DNA from: Pelomyxa schiedti
Lineage: Eukaryota; Evosea; Pelobiontida; Pelomyxidae
NCBI GenBank assembly: GCA_020536535.1
Contig: JAHLWZ010000836.1
Coordinates: 1-64,000, forward strand
Direction: 5' to 3'
DNA: 64,000 nucleotides
In this document: piece by piece, positions 1 through 11,124 of the stretch
Numbering within the stretch: position 1 is the stretch's first letter
Layout: every line of letters begins with the position of its first letter
Notes under the pieces: model-generated
Seen by the model: only the letters and a program-made list of their open reading frames with translations
What the model was told of the DNA's origin: nothing
Database searches by the model: none
Position numbers and translations under genes: made by a program

Positions 1-725
1 GGCAGTCTGTGTGCTTTACCTTCACTAATCTATCCTACCACCACCCACAAGAAACACAGGTAACAATAGATGGAGTGACAATGAGGGATGCATTTAGCAA
101 ATGGTGGTACTCAGAATCAACAACACCAGCATCACAAAATACACACCTACCTTGTACCTACAGCCTATCTGATCCCCCAAATTACCAATGCAACCCAACC
201 TGCAAGGATCAATGAGTATGCATGATAGGGGGGAGAAGAATAGGTACCTTGTTCAAGAAGAATAGGTTTCTTGTTCGTCGAAGATCTAGGATCCTCTGTG
301 CACGTAACTGCTTTTGTGTAGCCAAGGCCCTTTTTTGGCTATTTGGCGGAATAAAAAAAAAACGTCCTGGTGCCGAGGTGGATTGGGTTTGGATAGTGAC
401 CACCACACTGAGGTGTGTTGGGGTGTTGATGGTGTTGTTTTACTTGTGTAAGGAAAAAGAAGCCTCTAGAATCAGTTCTAGGTGTCACCTGAATCTCCCT
501 CAGGGTATCAGATTCGCGGTCGTTTTCCCGGAAATCCATCATAACAAAATCAAACGAAATGCACTGCGCTTGTTTTTCGTTGGTTGTTTTTCATTTAGAA
601 GGCGCTTTTTTTTTTCAGAGTCGGATTTTCGGGGGCTACTCTACCTGCAGGTAAAATTGAAAAGCCTGAGAAATGTTGTTCGAACAGAACAGCTCACACT
701 TTCATTTATGTTTTTTGGTGAAGGG
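1..725. other. Gene-free left edge, upstream region of GH3 gene A
   Basis: I see no convincing coding exon here. The stretch holds several poly-A/T tracts and, at about 343-362, a short sequence (TGGCGGAATAAAAAAAA) that matches the end of the fold-back element found at 40.0, 42.3 and 60.9 kb. The last 100 bp or so should contain the promoter and 5' leader of the GH3 gene that starts at 726. The end of a gene lying further left cannot be excluded. Confidence 0.4.
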
Positions 726-2804
726 ATGGTGTGTTGTGGAGGAGTGCTTATTGCTCTGGGCCTTGCTTCGTTGGGTTTCTTTGTCCAGGCCTTGTTCTGT
801 GTTGGGGTGTGTATTTTTTGGGGGGCAATCGGCAAGTGAAACTTTTTACTTTTGTAACTGGGGTTGTAACAACCAGAGTTTCGCAATGCAGTTGCTTGAC
901 TATGCCAACAAATGGCGACTTGTTCGCCAAGCTGCCAAGAAGCAGGCCAACTTCGTTCAAATTCAGAGGGCTCTCCTGCAGTCAATCCTGCAAAGAAGCT
1001 GCGCAAACGGGGGTTGCGATTTCGCACGCAAGCACAGGATCATGATGGCAAACGATGGTGTGTGCACGATGGAGCAATTCAGAGCCAGAATTCCGCTGTG
1101 CACTTATTCGGACATTGCTGCGGATGTTGACAAGGTGGCACAGACTGGCTGCAAGTCCTCTTTGTGCTCGGATCCTGTTATTTTTCTTACTGCTACAACT
1201 GGTTAGTACTATTTTTACTAGTATTAATTTTGTAAGTAGCGGGGGGAACTTCTAATTGTTGCCTCTATTGTATAACTGCATGTTTGTAATTCTCAAGGAA
1301 CAACTGGGCCTCAGAGACTGGTTCCAGTAACCAAGATTGACATTGACAAGGTGAGGACCTCATCTTATCGGGCAGTCTACAACCCCAGGTCCCTGGGTTT
1401 GTTCCTGGCTATCAACACCCAGCAGGGGGTGAAAAAGAGCCCTGGAGGAATCACTCAGGGTGCAGTGGGTCCAATAACTATTTCAAGGATGAGACACTGG
1501 CTTCCATTTGTGTCAGCATCACCTTTTGCAGTCTATCAAGTATTTACTTCCAGCCCAATCTGTTGACGTTGATTTACTTAGTTTGAAAGGCAGCGGAGTG
1601 GGTGGAACCGGCAATGTACCTTCACTCCTTGTGGGCATTGAGAAGCTCCAACAAGGTTGTTTGTCTGACAATTCCATTTGCCGGAATGCTTCACTCCTTC
1701 TTTTCAGTCATGATTCGAGACTGGGACAACCTCATTTTTGACGTGGAACACGGCACTCTGCACCGCGAAGTTCCACCTCCTCAACTCAGTCACGCACCAA
1801 TGCCCTCTCACGCTTCAGTATTAAGCGCTTACGGATCGAAAGTCCCACCAGGGATGCCCGGCTGGGTTCACACTGTGTTCCCAAGGCTCAAATTGGTTGT
1901 GGCCAATGTTCCAAATCCAGCTCTGAGATATGTCAGTGAATTGGAGAAATGGTTTGGAGATGGAATACAGTTCAGACCGCTCATGTACGGAGCATCAGAA
2001 TGTGTCATGGCACTTCCTCCTCCAAGCAGCACCTTCAAAGAAAACAAATTCCGGCTTCTTGCTGACGCTGCTTTTTTTGAATTCCTGCCCGTGGATGAAG
2101 AAGAAGCCAAACGATGCGCGGGGACTGGTGGAGCCATTTTGCCACAGGAGGGTGTTGTTGGGCACATTTACGAAATGGTTCTGACAAACTTCTCTGGGTT
2201 GTGGAGATACCGCATTGGAGATGCCATTCAGTTGGTTGGATTTGAAGGTCAATGCCCAGAGGTTAGTTTCCACCCTTTTTCTTATCCATGTGTTCATCTT
2301 GTGTTGCAACAGATAAAATTTGCGTATAGAGTCGGATCCGTTCTGAGCATCTTCGGCGAGAACATCAATGAGATTCACCTTCGCAAAATAATGGCCACTG
2401 TGTTTGGATCCAACGTTGTGGACTTCACATTCTTCCAAGATGATACTGCGAGCCGGTACCATGCTTATGTTGAACTGAACTCTCCTCTTGACACTGAGGC
2501 AGTACGCACCTTCTCACGACCGTCGTATCACAACTGACCACCTTCAACAAATAAAAAGGTGAGCGGACTGAGTGACAAGATGGACCAGGCCATCAGACAA
2601 ACAGTTTACAACTGCAGACTCTACCCAATCAAGAAGCCCTTTGTGATGATTGTGAAGCCCGGCACCTTCGCAGCACTGACATCCCACATTCAAAGGACCA
2701 CTCTGAGCCAAGCAAAAGTACCCCCGAGACTCACGAACCCCACCCACATCAATCTCCTCAATGACAATGTCACCCAACAGTGCCTCGACTCAAAAACGAA
2801 CTAA
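726..2804 (+). CDS. GH3-family acyl-amido synthetase, copy A
   Basis: GH3 enzymes adenylate an acyl acid and transfer it to an amino acid; the plant members conjugate jasmonate and auxin. Six exons (726-806, 877-1201, 1298-1539, 1590-2261, 2313-2501, 2559-2804) join in frame to 584 residues, the usual GH3 length. The family nucleotide-binding motifs are visible: a TTGTTGPQRLVPV loop, the YGASE motif, and GLWRYRIGDAIQLVGFEGQ, followed by the hinge-like RVGSVLSIFGENINE. The first exon encodes a hydrophobic N-terminus starting MVCCGG, probably a membrane anchor or signal, which plant GH3 proteins lack. Exon phases and lengths match copies B and C at 37.8-42.3 kb, although this copy is on the opposite strand and more diverged. 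The substrate is unknown. The family assignment is secure; the anchor is inferred. Confidence 0.93.
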
Positions 2805-2894
2805 CACCTTACAGGAAACTCAATCAATAGGCGATTCGCCTGGCAAAGAAAACAAATAAACAAAAATATTTTTTCGCCTAGTGGGGGGAAGACT

Positions 2895-4448
2895 CTACGT
2901 GCCCGGTGCTTTCTTTGAAGAATGGCTAGCGGTTGACTTTGTTGTTGCCTTTGTGAACGCACCCAAGCTGCGTTGGAAGAGCAATCCGAGCTTCTGATTT
3001 GCCTCTTCGCTTCCTGCATACGCGGCCCTCTTGTAAAGTGAGAATGCCATTTCCAAGTCCATCGGGGCTTGTTGAGCCTTCTCAATACACTTTCCAACCA
3101 GCACTAAGGAACTCACGGCGCCGATTTCAATGACTTGCTGATAGAGAGAGTTGGCTTTGCTAATGTCCGCATCCACACTCCACCCGTTTTCATAGCACAT
3201 GGCCAGCATGACTCTCGCTTCACAGGACGGCGTTTCTGCAACAGCCTGAAGAATAGAATTGATACTGTTGAAGCCACGAGAAGCCCCCATCATCTCAGCG
3301 GTACCAAGCATAAGGATTGCGCCAAGATTGCCCATATCAAAGGCCCTTTTAAAGAGTGACATCCCCAAGCTCTTATCAACAGGAACTCCCACTCCATGGA
3401 GGTAGTAAGTACCAAGTTCGAAAATGGCTTCACTATATCCGGCATCTGCTCCACTCTTCAGGAGGGAGAAGGCCTTCTTGTAGTCCACGCCAACTCCCTC
3501 GCCGCTATAGTAATGCTGAGCAAGTTTGAACATTGCAGGTACGAATCCCTCGTTCACAGCTCTCTCTAAAAGTGAAGCAGCTTTAGCCGAGTCTTTGGGA
3601 ACGCCATCACCGGCATCATAGTGTTCAGCCAGGTTGCTCATTGCCATGGCACAGCCGCCTTCAACTGACCGCTGGTAAAGCTCGATTGCCTTTGTGAGAT
3701 CTTTCTCGACTCCACGTCCCGTGTCATAGCAGTTGCCCAGGAGCCACAAGGCCTGAGGTTCGCCTGCCTCAACAGCCTTTTGTATGAGTGCAACAGCTTT
3801 TGCGGTGTCCCGGGGTACTCCATCTCCACTCATGTAGAGGTAACTGAGATTCTGCTCAGCACGCCATACAACCTCTGGATCATTTGTAGCAGCTGCTGCT
3901 CTCTGGAATAGAGGAACCGCCTTACTTGTATCTCGTGGAACGCCTGATCCACCGAGAAAGATATATCCAAGATTGAGACATGCATCCATCCTTCCAAGAT
4001 CAGCCGCTTTCTGTAGAATGGGAATAGCACTGCCTGGGTTCCTAGCAACGCCAGAACCCGTGATATAACATGTACCAAGGGTATACAGTGCTTCCGCATC
4101 TCCAGCATCTGAAGCTCTTTGCAGGTAAAGAATCGCTCGCGCAGGATCCTTCTCAACGCCGGTGCCCGTCATATAGCAGCTGGACAGGCTCACCATCGCC
4201 TTCACACTGCCGGCGTCAACTGCCTTGTTTAAGTACTGGATGGCCTTGATGGGATCTGGATCTGTGCCCTGTCCCCTCCTGTAGAACTCGGAGACCGCGA
4301 ACAGCTGATCGGGATCTCCCAGCCTATCGGCCATGGTCTTAACCAGCTCAAATCCCCTGGGTTCGTTACGCCCGACTTCCATGCAGAACTGCAAGGTCAT
4401 AGATCCGCCATTAGCCCTAGCCTGTGCAAAGAGATCTGCGAAATTCAT
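2895..4448 (-). CDS. Sel1-like repeat protein, copy A
   Basis: Single-exon gene of 517 residues made of about a dozen Sel1-like (TPR-related) helical repeats of 36 residues, with the recurring pattern AxxxYxxGxGVxxDxxKA. Such solenoids are protein-interaction scaffolds, for example in ER-associated degradation and signalling; no enzymatic domain is seen. I place the start at MNFADLF because the paralogue at 58.9-60.5 kb aligns from the equivalent Met (MDLDLDD), and both have poorly conserved in-frame sequence upstream. The C-terminus is Ser/Lys-rich (TKSTASHSSKKAPGT), as in the paralogue. It is convergent with GH3 copy A, about 90 bp away. The cellular role is unknown. Confidence 0.88.
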   Translation of the reverse strand: MNFADLFAQARANGGSMTLQFCMEVGRNEPRGFELVKTMADRLGDPDQLFAVSEFYRRGQGTDPDPIKAIQYLNKAVDAGSVKAMVSLSSCYMTGTGVEKDPARAILYLQRASDAGDAEALYTLGTCYITGSGVARNPGSAIPILQKAADLGRMDACLNLGYIFLGGSGVPRDTSKAVPLFQRAAAATNDPEVVWRAEQNLSYLYMSGDGVPRDTAKAVALIQKAVEAGEPQALWLLGNCYDTGRGVEKDLTKAIELYQRSVEGGCAMAMSNLAEHYDAGDGVPKDSAKAASLLERAVNEGFVPAMFKLAQHYYSGEGVGVDYKKAFSLLKSGADAGYSEAIFELGTYYLHGVGVPVDKSLGMSLFKRAFDMGNLGAILMLGTAEMMGASRGFNSINSILQAVAETPSCEARVMLAMCYENGWSVDADISKANSLYQQVIEIGAVSSLVLVGKCIEKAQQAPMDLEMAFSLYKRAAYAGSEEANQKLGLLFQRSLGAFTKATTKSTASHSSKKAPGT

Positions 4449-5656
4449 CTTCACTAGCAAACACGTTATACATACAAAATACATGTACATATACCCACAG
4501 GTGTGTTACGTCGATTCCGCTGCAATGTATCCTTGCCCTTGTTGTATGTTTTTGTGGTTTTTTTCCCGCTTCTCTGCGGCGTCACTACACTTTTGCCCTG
4601 TTTCCCTGCCTGATTGCCAATCGATCCTTTTCAAATCTGAAAAGTTCCATAAAAAAAAAATTTGGACATTTCCACCCAAACACCATTAGGCAAAAGAAGA
4701 AACTTCCTATTTTTTTTGGACTCATAACAAGAGCACTAAAATCCGTGGAAACATTCGAACATAACCAGTACGAAGCTGATTAAGGGAAGAGTGCAGAACA
4801 TAACCGTGTCTCCGAAGTGCACCTCAGCGCCGCACCCTAGAGTCTTAACACCACAACTGATGAGAACTTGTAAGCAGAGTGAAACAACAGAGAACAACTT
4901 ATCTTGATTCTCGACTCGAACCTCCACTGAACTCCGCACTCTCAGGCACAGACAACAGAGCCTATTATTAAAATTGTAGAGAGATATTAGAACAGAATTA
5001 TAGGGAGAGATGTAATGTAAATACCTTTGCTTGCTGCGAACTGAACTTGCTGGCTGCTGAAAATGCTCCGCTCTCTGCCCTCAGAGAACTCCACACCACA
5101 ACTTAACTGCGCACCACAACTTAACTGAAGTCCGCCTCAGCCAACTTAACTGAAGTCCCCACCACACTCCAGAGAACTCCAACTCCACACCACAACTTAA
5201 CTGCGCACCACAACTTAACTGAAGTCCGCCTCAGCGCCGCAGCCAACTTAACTGAAGTCCCCACCAACTTAACTGAAGTAGCATATGCTGATGGAATGTC
5301 CGCTGTGTATCATCCGCCTTCTTGTTTTATTTGTTGATTGCTTTTATTTTTTTTTTGTTTTGAAGAAGAATAAGCTTGGGAAAATACGTGAAAAAAAACC
5401 GCTGGGAAAAAAAAAGCGCAAATCATGAAACACAGACAAACCACCTGTGTTGTAGTCTGTTGAAGCAGACGATGATGTCTCCTGTTTCGTGACGTACGTA
5501 ACCCTCGCTGATGTGTTTATTTTTTTTTGTTTTTTGTCCCCTGAACTTTTATTTTTGACAGAAACACGCAGGGGAGTGGTGTCAAATTCCCCTTTGGGGG
5601 TCCGAGGTTCTCTGTGTGTTTTGAAAAAAGTTCGGTTTTTTTTATTTACAAACCTT
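4449..5656. other. Long gene-free interval
   Basis: About 1.2 kb between two minus-strand genes. It should contain the Sel1 gene promoter on the right of 4448. It is A/T-rich with many homopolymers, and it carries the tandem repeat array at 5083-5280. No exon with a recognisable protein was found on either strand. Confidence 0.5.
5083..5280. repeat. Tandem repeat array, AACTTAACTGAAGTCC-type
   Basis: Two long units begin with AGAGAACTCCA at 5083 and 5171. Each contains several shorter repeats built on AACTTAACTG followed by AAGTCC or CGCACCAC; I count seven copies of AACTTAACT between 5100 and 5275. The second unit carries small insertions (ACTCCA, CGCCGCAG) and an extra terminal copy. A more degenerate relative (CTCAGCGCCGCACC, ACACCACAACT) lies at about 4820-4860. 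No open frame is conserved, so this looks like a minisatellite rather than coding sequence. Confidence 0.85.
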
Positions 5657-7138
5657 CTACATTTTTTTGTAGCTTTGAAGCATCACCATGGAGACAACTT
5701 CCTCGACGCGGCCTTGGCACTCTTCTAACAACATTTTGAGCAGTGGTCTGTCAGTGAATCCCATGGAAACCAGCAGGTCTACTTTCTCGTCTAGCTTGGA
5801 GGCTGGTGCTGTGGGTGTGGGTGTGGGTGTGGGTGTGGCTGTTGGGGGTATAGGCAAGGGCAGAGCTGGGAGTGTAGGGAGTGGCGTCATGGTGGGAACA
5901 GGGAGGAATAGTGGTGTAGCGGTTGGTATTGGGGTGGGTGTCTGTGGTGGAACGAGGTAATCCACCCACAGCATCAACCCGAACGGGCGTCCTGTATCGT
6001 CAACAAGGTGCCAGCAGGTTCGGTAGTGTCCAGCTGCCTTGGGTGTGTGGAACTCCACAGCCAACTCCGCTTCAGCACAAGGTGCCGGGCACGGTACGGG
6101 AAGTCTGCTCTCAACAGCAGGGTTTTGTCCAGTCACAAATAGCAGCTTGCATCCTGGGAAAAATGAGTTGTGGAAAATTGTTGTTCCGTGCTAACCTCTT
6201 GGCCATTGTTTTGAACCGGTATTCTTCACTCGCCATATCTTGACACGTCGTGTGTCAGGCTGCACAACGGTCCCATCTGGAATCGTTACATCGGCGACAA
6301 AGGCGGCGTTGCACAGTGGAGGAACAACAGCTTGGTTAATGGCAAGTGGAACCACAATAGTGGGAGTGGGAGTGGGAGTGGGAGTGGGAGTGGGAGTGGT
6401 CTTGCTTGGTGGAGGGATAGGCTTTGCGGGTTCCTCATGCACAACATCCAACCTTTTTTTTGGTGAGTTTTGAGTGTTGCAACCAAGAAAAACAAACTGA
6501 ACATGTGTACGCGTGCGGAGTTTAATGAAAACATGCTCAGGGCAATGTATGTGTGCCTGTAGATTGCGTGCTTCACATAATTCACATAGATCCTAAAAGT
6601 TTTTGAGCCATTTTTGAGAAATGATTGCTGGTTACATAGTCTGGGCAATGAACGCAGTGGTATCTTACACCCTCAATTCGTTTTTCACATCCATCACAGA
6701 TTGCGTTATGAACGACAGCTTAATTGATTTAATGAGGATGAAATTTGGTTCGCTTGTAGAAGTACCTTTCTTTCCTCGAATGGCATCTGACACTGCAATA
6801 CGCAAATTTTCACAGGCAGCTGCCGCTGCACCGGAGTTCTTCAAAGCAGCTAAGGCTTGCTCCACATTAACACCTGGTGGCATGATACTCTCCCACACGT
6901 TTGCAGGAAACCCGTGGAGGTTAGATTCGACAGGTTGGCTTGTGGCTGGAGGGGACTTGGGAGAAACTGCAGTAATTGGTTTGTCACTAATGATCGGCTT
7001 CAGAACTGGGGGCGCTGGTTTGGGACTAGAGACCCGTGCAGGAGCGGGAATCTTAGCCTCCACATTCACCAACAACGCTGGGAGATTTTGTTGCTTTGCA
7101 CAGCGAAGTGCGGTTCTCAATTCATTCGTTGTTGACAT
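5657..7138 (-). CDS. NBR1/ILRUN-like protein with FW and UBA domains
   Basis: Three exons (7138-6669, 6452-6196, 6153-5657) join in frame to about 407 residues. In order: an N-terminal region with a small Ala-rich helical segment; a Thr-Pro repeat linker; an FW (NBR1 central, four-tryptophan) domain seen as KIWRVKNTGSKQWPRG and later CWHLVDDTGRPFG...LWVDYLVPP; a second Pro/Thr-rich linker; and a C-terminal UBA domain (LVSMGFTDRPLLKMLLEE). FW plus UBA is the core of the autophagy receptor NBR1 and of ILRUN. No PB1, ZZ or clear LIR motif is seen, so it resembles ILRUN in size. A role in ubiquitin-linked cargo recognition is inferred. Confidence 0.85.
6361..6399. repeat. TGGGAG hexanucleotide microsatellite in coding exon
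   Basis: About six perfect copies of TGGGAG. On the minus strand they encode the Thr-Pro linker of the NBR1/ILRUN-like protein. A second related tract (TGTGGG) at about 5813-5837 encodes another Thr-Pro linker in the same gene. The hexamer unit keeps the frame when copy number changes. Confidence 0.9.
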
Positions 7139-7690
7139 CGTGACTCTATCTCCTTCATCATCTTCATTTTGATTAAGTTGCGCCGTTTAACAGTGTTACT
7201 GAAGGAGAGTGAACAAACCGTTGTACGTTATCAACAGGGGGACGTTATTGGGGATTCCAAACATGCCGCAGATCCGGCTGTGGAAATCATCATACGTGTG
7301 GTCCGTAGAAAAAGTTGTGCTGAATCTTGCTCCCTTATGCGTCACGTGTACTACTTGCATTTTGCTTCTTTGCGTAACTTCACGTCTTTGTTTTTTTTAT
7401 TGTCTGTTGTTTTTTCTTGTGGATTTTGATCCGGGAAGTAATTCTGAACTGGCGGTTGGCACCCAATTGGGTGGATAAAAATAGCACCTTGTTGGTGGGT
7501 AATTGGTGGTGGCGAAAAATGATGCTTGCAAAAAAAATGGGTTGATAGGGAATAATCAGTTTGTATGGATGGTGGTAGGTTACAAATCACTGGTTGTGAT
7601 TGTGAGTTGTTTGTTGTGTTGTGTGCCTCGTGCTTTACAGTTGGCAAAATTGTGCTTTGTGGGTGCCTGTTTACAACAGTGTTGTTAGTT
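7139..7690. other. Intergenic region between two minus-strand genes
   Basis: About 550 bp downstream of IFT88 and upstream of the NBR1/ILRUN-like start. The part next to 7138 should hold that gene's promoter. It is T/G-rich on the plus strand. I see no supported exon. Confidence 0.4.
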
Positions 7691-10600
7691 TCAGGGTAGA
7701 AGTAGTCCGATGTCAGTTTCTTCCTCTTCTTGTTTGTTGGTGACCTGTTGGGATGTGAGGAGTGTAATCTTATTAAATACTGCTAATAGGAAGGGAATTG
7801 CCTGTGTAGAGTCTGAGGCCTGCGTCGTCTGAACTGCGTTTTCTTTGGTGTGGATTGAGTTAGTTTGCACTTGGTTGGATTGTCTGTGCGTACCTTCTAT
7901 TTGTCTGTTGGCAGCTTTTTCTTGTTCAATCACCCGTAGGAGTACTGAAAATTGATGCCTCTCATCCTTCATGTTAAGTTCTCCACATATTTCAACAAGT
8001 TCCCGTAGACCTGCAGAAAGTTAATGAAACTAACCATTTGATAATGAAAGCACACAGGCACTGTCATAAGGATATTTGTTATGATAGTCCAAGTACACTG
8101 AATAGGCTTGTGCTGGTTGATTACTACATTTGTAAGAGGAAGCGACCATAAGTTGCCAACGGGGGTTCTGCGGATCCAATTGCATCGCTCTTTGGATTGT
8201 GATAAATTAAAAAAACCATGCATTGGAAGCATAAAAACCTTTGGAAGAACGGCAGGGCCTTATCAGGTGCCATTGTTTTTATGTAGTAGGCTCCGAGCCA
8301 TGAAACCACTTTAAGATTAGAGGGAAAGAGTTTGAAGGACTTGCAAGTATTAGAAATAGAAGAATGGAAGCGAGGCAAACTTCATGGTAATGTATATAGG
8401 CCATATTGTCGTCACCCTTTAAATGGTATAGGTCACCTAACTTGGCGGCAACTCCGGGGTCCGATTCCTGAAGAAGAGTGTTGAGCTGCTTGAAGTACTC
8501 TATTGCTTGATCTATCGCTCCTTTTTTTTCATGCCTGGGAAAAGAAAGGATAGAGTTAGATTGAAAAGAGGTCAGAATAGGCACACAGCGAAGCTATTTG
8601 AAATACAACTTCAGGGTCGTTTGGAAGCATAGAATTCAGTTTAAAGAAAGAGTGCAGTGCCATTTCAATGTTATTCATTTGTTTGTATGTTAATCCTGAA
8701 ATCGTTAAGAGACGTGCTGTATCTACTCATTCTACCAAGATTATAAATGGCTTCTGCGCAGTCAATTGAATCATAACCAAATGCACTGTGGTAGGCTTGT
8801 TGAGCTTCCTCTAGATTATCACGCTTTGCTAGACAGTTCCCCTTATTTATAAGTGCTTTGGCATTAGACCTAAGCTGGAGTCATGAAAGACGCAGACTAA
8901 AGGGAACACACTTATCCGCATTAATTGCAGTATTTGCATGTTTCTCCGCATTATCATAGTCCCCCTCAAGAAAGTACAAAAATGACAGGTTTGTAGATGC
9001 TGCAGCTGCCATTTCTGTATCTCGCATTTCAAAACTCTTCAACGTCTTGAAGGCCTTCAAAAATTAAGTGAGAGAGAAACAGTTCCTTTGAAAAAAACCT
9101 TGTCAAATTGCCTTTTTTTCATGAAGGCAACAGCCTTGGTAACTTCTAATTGATTCGCTAAGTCGGTACTTCCGTTGGCAACTAGTGTCTCAATAACCCA
9201 GTCATATCCGCTGGTTACGTCACTGTCAACTATGGGAGCAACCAGTTGTGCTGCAGTCAAAATTGCGCGGTCAGTTTGTTTTTTTCTTGCTTGAAGCTCA
9301 AAATAAAATTCGTCATGAGGTTCATCATCCCCCTCACTTGAACGCATGATAGCTATGTCAGTTGGTGAATTGCTTCTGGTTAAAGGGTTCCCATGGCCTG
9401 GTCCGCCACTACTATCAGGAGGCCCATCGCTGGGCTGACTCCCACTTGAATGAGGGGGTCCACTCAATTGATAAAGTAAGGTTGCCGCCTTTCTCATCTT
9501 CAACATCAGTACAAACGCATTCATCAACCGTTTTTTGTCTTCAAGGACACAGAGGCATACAATCAAGTTGATAGCTATTCAAAATTATAAGTTGCCAGAA
9601 AGCCTGGCTTTCTTTCATACCATATTTGGGTTCAGGACAGGCGGACACAACATCCATGAGGAGTGCTGCTGCTTCTGAAAATTTTCCAAGGTGAATCCAA
9701 CAGTTGGCAATATTTCCTTGTATTTTCAACCTATTTGCGTGGTTTATTTTAATGAGAAACAAGATTGAGTCAGTCTGGAAACAATAACTGCAACTCTCCC
9801 GTGGATGAAGGTAATGAATCAACAGCCATTTGGTAACTTTGGACAGCCTCGGCATACTTCTTTTGTTCATAGAGGACGTTCCCAATATTTACACGTAGTC
9901 TACCAACCTGGGGAATGTTACATTTTCTATTTTCAAGTGGGTTTTACATGTGCATAGCGTTTATGTGCCGCAATATGCTGGTACCATCGCAAAGCTTCAT
10001 CGTGCATCTTATTAGCATGATACCTATCCAATAATAAGATAATTTTTGAATCGGACATAATACTGATTTGCCAAGTTGAAGTGAGCACAGTAAGTTAAAT
10101 CGATATTTTGTTCAGGATGCTTGGGGTTAGCATTTTTCCTATGTAGTTCCAATTTCTTGTTCAAATCCGCAGCTTTCTTGGCTTGAGCCAAAGCTTGACT
10201 ACATGTATGAGTCGATTGAAAATGTGAAATATCTGTAACCACTCACGGAAAGTCTTGGACTTGGTGAGCAGCAGCACTTGCTTCAAGAAGTTTATTTATT
10301 TCTTTCTCCATTTCACGTGCTATCTCCTCAGAGGTTTCAGGGAGTCGTTTTTGAAAGGAAAAAGCAGAAGCAGCTGTATTTTTGGTAAGTGACAAATAGT
10401 TGGCTATGAAGGCCACACAAAGGGAGGTTGTGCTATTCAGTGTTGCCTCCGACTTGAATTTAGCTGGGTTGATAGAAGAAGGCCTTGCACTCATAGGCCT
10501 CGAAGCTACTGCAGTTTTCCTCCTGAAAGGAAAAACAAGGTTGGTCATGACATTTTACTGTTGGAACAACATACCTTGCCGAAGTGCCAGGAGGCTTTTT

Positions 10601-10988
10601 TGTTATAAAATTCCAAATCAAATGAGAGACAAAATGTCAAAAGGGAAAATAGGGGAGGGGAAGAAAAAAAAAAAAAAACCCATACCACTTGAGGCTGAGG
10701 AGCTACGGATACGGCAGCAATGGGGGGCAACGGCGTTTCATCAAACGCGTATAGCGACTCGTCGTCAACGCCGTTGTTTGTGTTTGTGGCGGACAACTTA
10801 GACGTGGCGCTCAACACACGGCCGTTGTCTAATTTTTTTTTTTTTTTTTTTTTTTTGTTAAAGTCACAAGCTCTGAGAGTGTCGTTGGGGGGTTTTTTTT
10901 TTTTTTTTTTTTTTTGCTCTGAGTGTTGGTTTGGTGCCGGTTGCAAACGGAAAAAAAACGAATCCGCACCGTCGTCGCCCATCGCCAA
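7691..10988 (-). CDS. IFT88: Intraflagellar transport protein IFT88, TPR protein
   Basis: IFT88 is a core IFT-B subunit that carries cargo into cilia. The gene is broken into at least ten short exons separated by small introns. Recognisable blocks in order: an acidic N-terminus with DDESLYAFDE; an Arg-Pro-Met segment (ASRPMSARPSS); EEIAREMEKEINKLLE; the segment NIDLTYCAHFNLANQYY; repeat sequence NIGNV...YEQKKYAEAVQSYQ; the family-specific ILTAAQLVAPIVDSDV...GYDWVIETL; and VVSWLGAYYIKT...ALPFFQRF. These match IFT88/Tg737 block by block. The C-terminus is Gln/Thr-rich. The start near 10988 is uncertain because the first exon carries two runs of Lys from long A tracts. The upstream interval is shared with the divergent GH85 gene. 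Confidence 0.87.
10833..10915. repeat. Paired long poly-T tracts at the IFT88 5' end
   Basis: Runs of 24 T (10833-10856) and 23 T (10893-10915) on the plus strand. On the minus strand they are poly-A tracts that fall in the first exon of IFT88 and would read as seven or eight consecutive Lys codons each. They may be assembly-prone, or part of a leader or intron. Confidence 0.85.
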
Positions 10989-11124
10989 ATTGGATGTTTT
11001 TACGTTCGTGGAAACCGTATTTTTTTAGCCGGCGTTTTGTGTCTGATTGTTAGGAGAAAGCCAGGTCCGCCTGCTTAGTATCTCGACCGCTTGATGGTGT
11101 CGCGCCAAAACTGGAACAAGCAGG

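Noticed and set aside
5083-5280. Repeat array as a CRISPR
   Set aside because: Repeats are adjacent or nested without regular unique spacers, and the genome is eukaryotic.
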